From: Vibrio sp. MEBiC08052
Lineage (GTDB): Bacteria > Pseudomonadota > Gammaproteobacteria > Enterobacterales > Vibrionaceae
Direction: 5' to 3'
NCBI RefSeq assembly: GCF_001506075.1
Contig: NZ_KQ947475.1
Location: 529,376-593,375 of the forward strand
DNA: 64,000 bases
This document shows, one piece after another, positions 58,200-64,000 of the stretch. Every line of letters begins with the position of its first letter. Position 1 is the stretch's first letter. The notes beneath the pieces were generated by a model, which did no database searches, had not been told where the DNA came from, and saw nothing but the letters and a program-made list of their open reading frames with translations. The translations under genes and the position numbers were made by a program.

Positions 58200-58669
58200 T
58201 TTTTTTAACAGTAGGTACGCAATTACCGTTTGATCGACTGGTTCAAACGGTGGATCAACTGGCTGCAAAGTATCAGTTGGATGTGAGCAGCCAGATTGGT
58301 GAGTCTGACTATCAGGCCAAGTCCATTCAGAGCGCGAAATTTTTTGCGCCCGATGAACTTGATGAACAGTTTCGCCAGTCTGAATTGATCATCTCTCACG
58401 CAGGGATGGGGACGATTATCAATTGTTTGCGGATCCGCAAGCCGTTAATTATTTTCCCCCGGCTGGCTCAGTATCAGGAACATCGCAATGATCATCAGTT
58501 GGATACCCTGAATTCATTTTCAAATGTGCAAGGGATCTATACCGCCCGGGATGAACAAGCGCTTGAAGCATTGCTGAGTGATTATCAGACATTACAAGCG
58601 CCCGACGGATTGGATACACCGGAACGTGATCAATTGGCGCAATATATTCTGTCACTGGCAAGTGCATGA
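58196..58669 (+). CDS. Alg13/PssE-like glycosyltransferase subunit
   Basis: This is the catalytic half of the split GT28 enzyme (157 residues). It has IFLTVGTQLPFDRLVQTVD at the start and SELIISHAGMGTIINCLRIRKPLIIFPRLAQYQEHRNDHQ, the UDP-sugar binding region. It overlaps the Alg14-like gene by four bases (ATGA). Confidence 0.9.
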   Translation: MIFLTVGTQLPFDRLVQTVDQLAAKYQLDVSSQIGESDYQAKSIQSAKFFAPDELDEQFRQSELIISHAGMGTIINCLRIRKPLIIFPRLAQYQEHRNDHQLDTLNSFSNVQGIYTARDEQALEALLSDYQTLQAPDGLDTPERDQLAQYILSLASA

Positions 58670-58697
58670 TAACCAGACGTTAGAGTTGATATTCACA

Positions 58698-59141
58698 ATG
58701 ATGAAAAAAATAAAAGACTTTATCCAAATTCAGGTTCGACAACGTCTGTTATCTTTGAATGTGTGGTATCTCAACCGATTTTTCGGGACACACATCGATG
58801 CAACGGCCAGAATTTCTTTAAAAGCTAAAATCGATAAACGCAACGGTGATGGGATCTACATCGGTGAAGGGACATACGTTGCTTTTGGGGTGGCGATTTT
58901 GGCCCATGATATGTGCCGTCATCTCAAAGCGGACGTGCGTATTGGTAAAAACTGCCATATCGGCTGTAATTCCCTGATCTTACCCGGTGTTACGATTGGG
59001 GATTCATGTATTGTGGCTGCGGGGGCCGTCGTCACCAAAGATGTCCCGTCTAACACGCTAGTGGCTGGGAATCCGGCTATCGTAAAAAAAGAAGGTATTC
59101 AATTGAATCGACTGGGTATTTTTCCAAAAGATTCAGTTTAA
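58698..59141 (+). CDS. hexapeptide-repeat acyltransferase
   Basis: This left-handed beta-helix acyltransferase of 147 residues may be O- or N-acetylating. The repeats run from ISLKAKIDKRNGDGIYIGEG to IGKNCHIGCNSLILPGVTIGDSCIVAAGAVV, ending VPSNTLVAGNPAIV. The start is the first of two ATGs at 58698 and 58701; the frame is open upstream into the Alg13-like gene but that part is not family-like. It may modify the repeat unit. Confidence 0.82.
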   Translation: MMKKIKDFIQIQVRQRLLSLNVWYLNRFFGTHIDATARISLKAKIDKRNGDGIYIGEGTYVAFGVAILAHDMCRHLKADVRIGKNCHIGCNSLILPGVTIGDSCIVAAGAVVTKDVPSNTLVAGNPAIVKKEGIQLNRLGIFPKDSV

Positions 59142-59159
59142 TAATTGGAAGATAAATGA

Positions 59160-59975
59160 ATGATAGGTAGAAACAATCAACGTAAACATCGGCTAAAGTT
59201 AAAATTGGGCTATTTTTACATCGGGATGATGATGGCTTTCGTGACACCTTTCCAGGCCATTGCTGACACAATCACATTTCCCAATGGGGCGCATGTTGCG
59301 GTGCATCTGTCGTATGATGATGCGCTATCGTCCCAGTTGGATAATGCCATTCCGGTTTTAGATAAATACAATATCAAGGGTTCTTTTTATCTGTTGCCCG
59401 GTTCAGAGACACTCAATAATCAGCCGCAGGTTGATGCCTGGAAGAAAGCCGCACAAAACGGACACGAACTGGGCAATCATACCGTGTTCCACCCATGTTC
59501 TTCAAAAGGCCCGGACCGGAACTGGGTAAAATCTTATGCTTCTCTGGAGCAGCGGACACCGGAATGGATGGCTGCTGAAGTGAAGATGGCGAATACATTC
59601 CTGTTTTTACTCGATGGGCAAAAAAGTCGCACATTAACGCTACCATGTTTTGAGTCCATGACGGGGAGTGGTGATTATCTGTCGGCTGTCCGCCCTCTGG
59701 TTGCCGGGGTCTATGGACAAACTTTACCCAAGCCGGAAGAGGTTTACTGGTCTGCTCATAATGTCTCCGGTAAACAACTGATCGACTATGTTAAGCATTC
59801 AGCTGCGAATCCACAGACCCAGATTATCGGGATTAAATTTCATGGGGTTGGTGGCGATTATTTATCCATCAGTGACAAAGCACATCATAAATTGGTGCAA
59901 TATCTGGCCAAGCACCCCAATAAATATTGGGTAACGACATATAAAAATATTGTTGATTATATCAATCAACAATAA
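59160..59975 (+). CDS. secreted polysaccharide deacetylase (NodB domain)
   Basis: This exported deacetylase of 271 residues has a basic start, a hydrophobic signal (GYFYIGMMMAFVTPFQAIA) cleaved before DTITF, and a NodB fold: motif 1 VHLSYDDA with the DD pair, motif 2 GNHTVFHP with two metal histidines, and IKFHGVGGD late in the domain. It probably removes acetyl groups from a polysaccharide in the periplasm. GGAAG lies upstream of the ATG. It is last in the main co-directional block, before a 277-base gap. Confidence 0.85.
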   Translation: MIGRNNQRKHRLKLKLGYFYIGMMMAFVTPFQAIADTITFPNGAHVAVHLSYDDALSSQLDNAIPVLDKYNIKGSFYLLPGSETLNNQPQVDAWKKAAQNGHELGNHTVFHPCSSKGPDRNWVKSYASLEQRTPEWMAAEVKMANTFLFLLDGQKSRTLTLPCFESMTGSGDYLSAVRPLVAGVYGQTLPKPEEVYWSAHNVSGKQLIDYVKHSAANPQTQIIGIKFHGVGGDYLSISDKAHHKLVQYLAKHPNKYWVTTYKNIVDYINQQ

Positions 59976-60252
59976 TCCTTCCTGCGATAAATTATTTCTC
60001 GTCTGCTATCGAAGACTCATTGTTCAGATTATTGTGCGATCGATGAGTCTCACTTATGTCTATTTCAAATTACATTTGTCTCATTATTGATATTACGGTT
60101 CCTTCCTAATTCAGTAGCCTTGTTTTACTCATTCTTCTCACCCTATAGTTTGAATCATCTAATGAATGTAATAATCAGAAAAAATTGAATTGTTATATTT
60201 ATTATCGGATGGAATAGCCATGATTGAATTGGCATAACGACGGGTAATAGTG
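59976..60252. other. AT-rich gap, probable second promoter region
   Basis: This 277-base region has no gene. It contains a perfect copy of a 15-base sequence also found at 44655 (TGTCTCATTATTGAT at 60077-60091) and an inverted repeat AGACTCAT/ATGAGTCT (60013-60020 and 60043-60050). It may be an internal promoter that starts the last part of the locus. Confidence 0.5.
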
Positions 60253-60747
60253 ATGAAACGCAAAGGATTTGTAGTACATATTTTATGGAGTATCGGATTG
60301 GCATTCTCCGTCATGGCGGCACCGGAGAACCGGAGTCAAACTGACACTGTTTCAGCGGCAGTCTCCAGTGGTGAGCAAGCACGGGTTGAACAACGGGTTG
60401 AACAGCTGTTTGCTGCTAATTCTCCGCTCGACGTGGTTCGTATCATGGCTGAGGAAAAGCCAATTGATGCCCCGCTGGTGCTGCAGGCAGTGTATCGCAA
60501 AGCACCGAATGTTTCTCTTGAGGATCTTGTGTTAGCCGCATTTAACGCAGCACCTGAATCAGCGCTGGCGATTGCATCAACGGCGCTCGATTTAGGCTTG
60601 GATGCGATACTGTTACCGGGACTTGCGATTGCCGCTAATATTGACCCGACGACTGTTGCGCAAGCAACCGCGGCGGGGCCTGCCGCAACACAACAAGCAC
60701 CGATCATCCGTCGTCATCCCCGGGGGAGTGGTATTTCTCCGAGTTAA
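60253..60747 (+). CDS. secreted protein of unknown function
   Basis: No family was recognised. The 164 residues begin with a signal peptide (GFVVHILWSIGLAFSVMAAPE) and continue as an alanine-rich helical protein with two or three related segments (EQRVEQLFAANSPLDVVRIMAE, LVLQAVYRKAPNVSLEDLVLAAFNAAPESAL, TALDLGLDAILLPGLAIAANIDPTTVAQA). It ends in a basic Arg/His tail (IIRRHPRGSGISPS). The ATG at 60253 is preferred over the GTG three bases upstream. It may be a periplasmic accessory factor for the polysaccharide locus. Confidence 0.7.
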   Translation: MKRKGFVVHILWSIGLAFSVMAAPENRSQTDTVSAAVSSGEQARVEQRVEQLFAANSPLDVVRIMAEEKPIDAPLVLQAVYRKAPNVSLEDLVLAAFNAAPESALAIASTALDLGLDAILLPGLAIAANIDPTTVAQATAAGPAATQQAPIIRRHPRGSGISPS

Positions 60748-60825
60748 TGCCGGGTCAAATGTACAATCGGAACTTCCTTACCGTCAGAATTCAGAATTAA
60801 GGACGTGAACCTTGGGAGGGAGACT

Positions 60826-62226
60826 GTGACTCATAGCGAACGTTGGTGCTGGTATTCTCTATTGCTCATGCTGATTTGGCTGCCGATTCCGCTCGGTAGC
60901 CACAGAATGTGGTCATGGTCGATATTTGAAATTTGGATATCCTGTCAAACGCTGCTGCTCAGTGCGTCTTTATGGCATCAGTTTCCCTGGCAGAAAATCC
61001 GTAAATTTGTCTGGTTGCTGGCACCGTTGAGTCTCTTTCAGTTTTGGGTTGCCATTCAGGCGATACCATTGCCGGTTGAGACGCTCGGTGTGATTGCACC
61101 GGATGTGGCGGAAGTTTATCGTCAGGCCGGAGCAGATGTCGGCAGTCTTTCCTATGATCGTTATGCGACATTGACCGGGTTGATGAAAGGGATCGCCTAT
61201 ACGCTGTTTGCTCTGAATGCAGTGATTTTGATCCATTCCGTCAAGCGAGTGAAAGTCGTGCTTTATGCATTGGTTGTCAGTGGGACTTTTCAATCATTTT
61301 ATGGGGTCTTGACGGTATTATTAGATACCCGTCAAAGCTGGTTATTCCATTTACCGCAAGGCAATCGGGCCACGGGAACTTTTGTCTATTTCAACCATTT
61401 TGCCAATTATCTGGTGATGTGTTTGTGTCTGGGAATCGGACTGATTGTCTCGCAATTGCATCAGACTGAATCCGGGTCTTGGCTCGTTCGTATCCGGCGT
61501 TGGTGCAGCGCGCTGTTGTCCGCCAAAATGATGATCCGTTTATGTCTGATTGTGATGGTTATTGCTTTGATTATGACGCGTTCCCGAATGGGTAATGCGG
61601 TTTTCTTCTCAGTAATCGCATGTGGCGGTGTCATTGCTCTGTGCTTTTATAAGAGAAGACCGAGAGCGTTGACGGCATTAATCATATCTATGATGCTCAT
61701 TGATACATTACTGGTGGGGACGTTGTTTGGGATTGATAAGGTCCGGCAGCGTATCGCGTCTACTTCCGTTGCAACCGAGACGCGCGATCAAGCGGTGCAG
61801 TGGAGTCTGGACATCATTCGGGATTATCCGTTGACCGGCACGGGGTTAGGCTGCTTTTATTCTACTTTCCCATACTACACGCACTACAATATCGGCTATT
61901 ACGACTATGCCCATAATGACTATGTTCAATTCACTGCTGAGACGGGAATCCCAGCGGTTGTGCTGTTAAGTATACCGATACTGGTCGCATTGTGGTTTTG
62001 TTTCAACGTGATCAGAACCAGACGCAGCAAAACGTTGAAAGGAACCGCGTTAGGATGCCTGATGGGGATTTTGGCCACGATGGCACAGATCAGTGTCGAT
62101 TTTCATTTACAGGCTCCCGCGAATGCTGTGACATTTATTCTGATTTTAGTGTTGTCTGGTTGTGTGAAACAGATTCAAGTCCGTCCGGGAAATAATATGG
62201 TTTCCGTTGAAAAACTGACTGTTTAA
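60826..62226 (+). CDS. O-antigen ligase/polymerase family protein (Wzy candidate 2)
   Basis: This second Wzy_C-type polytopic membrane protein has 466 residues and about 12 spans. The conserved segment is QWSLDIIRDYPLTGTGLGCFYSTFPYY followed by YDYAHNDYVQFTAETGIPAVVLL, a typical Wzy_C signature in a periplasmic loop. The start is the GTG at 60826, with GGGAGGGAG just upstream; a GTG at 60805 is an alternative. A second polymerase-like gene beside the one at 50.5 kb is unusual. Confidence 0.85.
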   Translation: MTHSERWCWYSLLLMLIWLPIPLGSHRMWSWSIFEIWISCQTLLLSASLWHQFPWQKIRKFVWLLAPLSLFQFWVAIQAIPLPVETLGVIAPDVAEVYRQAGADVGSLSYDRYATLTGLMKGIAYTLFALNAVILIHSVKRVKVVLYALVVSGTFQSFYGVLTVLLDTRQSWLFHLPQGNRATGTFVYFNHFANYLVMCLCLGIGLIVSQLHQTESGSWLVRIRRWCSALLSAKMMIRLCLIVMVIALIMTRSRMGNAVFFSVIACGGVIALCFYKRRPRALTALIISMMLIDTLLVGTLFGIDKVRQRIASTSVATETRDQAVQWSLDIIRDYPLTGTGLGCFYSTFPYYTHYNIGYYDYAHNDYVQFTAETGIPAVVLLSIPILVALWFCFNVIRTRRSKTLKGTALGCLMGILATMAQISVDFHLQAPANAVTFILILVLSGCVKQIQVRPGNNMVSVEKLTV

Positions 62227-62508
62227 ATGTCGCTATTTAATTTGACGACGGTGAAATCAGACGAGAAATTGTTTTATTCATAAGAATTACACAAAAAATA
62301 TTGTTATTTAATTTTGTGCTGAACAAGAACTTTCATGAAATTGACGTCTGCGCTTTCAATCTATGGGTTAATTCTGCAAATCGTTCAGAACACGATAAAT
62401 ATTACGCCTGATCTGTATCGTGAATCATTTTTACTGAGATTATTTGTAGAAATGAATTACTTGTAGAGATGAAAGAGGCGTCAGTACGATTAAATATCGG
62501 GGAATAAA

Positions 62509-63471
62509 ATGAAAAAAACATTAATTGCTTTAGCAGTGGCAAGCAGCGCTTCGGCGGCTCATGCCGCGGAAATATATTCACTGGATGGTGTAACTATTGA
62601 TTTATCCGGAGAAGTTGATGTGCAGTATTATAAATCTCAGAAAAAAAGTCAGCATTCTGAATGGAATGTGAATGAAGCGAAGTTTGGCTTTGATATGACC
62701 TATGAGATGACCGAAGATCTGGTTATTGGTTCACATATGAATGTTGATGCCAATGACGAAAAAGACAATGGTTCAGTCAGACGCGGTGATGTATATGGCA
62801 AGATCATCTACCTGCAGTCGCATACCATTAGTTTTGGTGCACAACCGACTATTCTGGATGACTCCGGTATCGGGGATGACTATGAATTCGGTTTTACCTC
62901 CTTTGTTGAAAGTGCGAAGAATGAAGGGGATCAGGTGATTAAATATAAATATGACGGCGGCGAAATGTTTTATGGCGGGCTGGCATATTTAGAGAATAAG
63001 AATAATACCAATAGTTCGGGTAGCGACGATGATTATCAGCTCGATGGTAATTTAGGCGCGAGAGTAGAAGATTTTGACTTTACCGTTTTTCTTGCTCACG
63101 CCCAGAAGAATAAAATAGATATTAGTACCTACGATCTGGAAATCCGCTATCTGTATGGTGACTGGCAGTTTGCTACAACATATGGTGTCTCTTCGACGGA
63201 GCAGGAAAATGCATCGAATCGGGATAAATCCACTTATGGTCTGACCGTGAGCTATAAAGATGGTGGTCGGCTGGAATATGCTGCCGGTTGGGCGGTGGTT
63301 GAGACGGATCATAGTATCAGCAACGCCGTACCAAACGGTGATGTCAATGATTTCTATGTCAATGTGACTTATGCATTGTCAAATGATGTTGCGCTCTATG
63401 CCGAAGTTGGCCTGACGGATGAAGATGCTCAAGAAACGGGTTATGTCATCGGTATGGACACGACGTTCTGA
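62509..63471 (+). CDS. OmpU-like outer membrane porin in polysaccharide locus
   Basis: This outer-membrane beta-barrel has 320 residues. The signal peptide MKKTLIALAVASSASAAHA shares its first ten residues with ompU of this window. The body alternates polar and hydrophobic residues in strand pairs (GEVDVQYYKSQKK, NLGARVEDFDFTVFLAHAQ, YATTYGV-type strands), and ends in aromatic TTF. GGGGAATAAA precedes the ATG. Its place next to a Wzy-like gene and a DUF2057 gene is not the usual place for a general porin. Confidence 0.8.
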   Translation: MKKTLIALAVASSASAAHAAEIYSLDGVTIDLSGEVDVQYYKSQKKSQHSEWNVNEAKFGFDMTYEMTEDLVIGSHMNVDANDEKDNGSVRRGDVYGKIIYLQSHTISFGAQPTILDDSGIGDDYEFGFTSFVESAKNEGDQVIKYKYDGGEMFYGGLAYLENKNNTNSSGSDDDYQLDGNLGARVEDFDFTVFLAHAQKNKIDISTYDLEIRYLYGDWQFATTYGVSSTEQENASNRDKSTYGLTVSYKDGGRLEYAAGWAVVETDHSISNAVPNGDVNDFYVNVTYALSNDVALYAEVGLTDEDAQETGYVIGMDTTF

Positions 63472-63612
63472 CGTTGTGGGGGAACCGGATCGATTGATTG
63501 AGCTGTTACCGTCGATTTCAGCGTTGATCGCAGAAGCTTGACTGTAGACGATTGATGGTCGAGTCGGCACAGATTCATAAATGCATAACGTATCATTCTT
63601 AAGGGAGTCATT

Positions 63613-64000
63613 TTGAAACGCATTCTATATATTTTAGGGGGACTTGTCGGAAGCTGTTCTTGCGCTACACTTGCAGCAGAATTGACCTTACCGGGGAGTG
63701 TTGAATTATTGGCTCTCGATGGTCAGAAAGTGAATCATACTAGCGAGCTTAAGCTACCGGAAGGGAAGCATCAGCTGGTATTTCGGTATGAAGAATCATT
63801 GCGTTTCGGCTCTCGTAACAAGAAATATCAGTCGACGCCTTTGATTGTCTCAATCCCATTTTCTGAATCGGCGCAGGTGGTGCTACGTCATTCTCGTTTT
63901 CGTGACTATTCCGCCGCGGAATCTGCATTTGAGAATGGAACGGTAGCATGGCAATTAGCAGATCCACAGGGTAAGTTGACTGATCTTCAGCCCGTGGAAC
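63613..64000 (+). CDS. DUF2057 (YccT/UPF0319) family exported protein, 3' truncated by window edge
   Basis: The frame opens at a TTG (63613) with AAGGGAG five bases upstream and stays open to the window end, giving 129 residues. A signal peptide (MKRILYILGGLVGSCSCATLAA) precedes LTLPGSVELLALDGQKV, the DUF2057 signature of a periplasmic small-domain family. Function is unknown. The protein continues beyond the window, so length and terminator cannot be seen. Confidence 0.75.
   Translation, partial: MKRILYILGGLVGSCSCATLAAELTLPGSVELLALDGQKVNHTSELKLPEGKHQLVFRYEESLRFGSRNKKYQSTPLIVSIPFSESAQVVLRHSRFRDYSAAESAFENGTVAWQLADPQGKLTDLQPVE

Overview
The window is a contiguous piece of a gamma-proteobacterial chromosome, almost certainly a Vibrio or close Vibrionaceae relative. 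The evidence is the gene order (ompU porin next to dacB and tyrS; greA-yhbY-rlmE-ftsH-folP-glmM-secG; metY-rimP-nusA-infB-rbfA-truB-rpsO-pnp-nlpI), the OmpU-type porin, and high protein similarity to enteric and Vibrio housekeeping proteins. No prophage, insertion sequence, rRNA operon or CRISPR array was seen. All assignments come from reading the sequence and from memory of the families; no database search was run.

Layout. (1) 1-4.0 kb: the 3' part of hrpB, which enters from the left edge, then mrcB (PBP1B). (2) 4.3-9.4 kb: acnB, yacL and the nitrogen-sensing pair glnK-amtB, which has a sigma-54 type promoter and two NtrC-like sites. (3) 9.4-13.1 kb, minus strand: rsmC, a PerM/AI-2E family permease and hemL. 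(4) 13.5-19.2 kb: erpA with an IscR type 1-like site, an M23 murein endopeptidase, tyrS, dacB and ompU. (5) 19.7-36.8 kb: the core information-processing block greA to nlpI, with two tRNA genes (Leu-GAG and initiator Met) and several RNA leaders: a greA leader terminator, the pnp RNase III hairpin with a possible short leader ORF, and the rpsO terminator. (6) 36.9-44.5 kb: a MATE transporter, ubiV and ubiU (minus strand), a RocS-like PAS-GGDEF-EAL protein, ubiT-yhbS, and holD-rimI.

(7) 44.5-64 kb: an accessory exopolysaccharide or capsule locus, the most interesting part of the window. About 640 bp of AT-rich regulatory DNA ends in an ops/JUMPStart-type element, which predicts RfaH control. 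A long co-directional operon follows: undecaprenyl-phosphate sugar transferase, short OPX export protein, Wzc-type tyrosine autokinase, unknown membrane-anchored protein, VanZ-like protein, Wzy-like polymerase, Wzx flippase, GT2 and GT4 glycosyltransferases, two hexapeptide acyltransferases, a secreted lyase-like protein, a split Alg14/Alg13-type glycosyltransferase and a polysaccharide deacetylase. A second group carries a secreted unknown protein, a second Wzy/ligase-like protein, a dedicated porin and the start of a DUF2057 protein that runs off the right edge.

The locus is a complete Wzx/Wzy-dependent system. The lipid-linked sugar primer is made by the first gene, extended by the glycosyltransferases, acylated, flipped by Wzx and polymerised by Wzy under control of the Wzc-type kinase. 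The chain is then exported and possibly trimmed or deacetylated in the periplasm. Its OPX protein is too short to cross the outer membrane, so a separate beta-barrel should form the exit channel; the porin at 62.5 kb is one candidate. A c-di-GMP enzyme of the RocS type lies just upstream of the locus.
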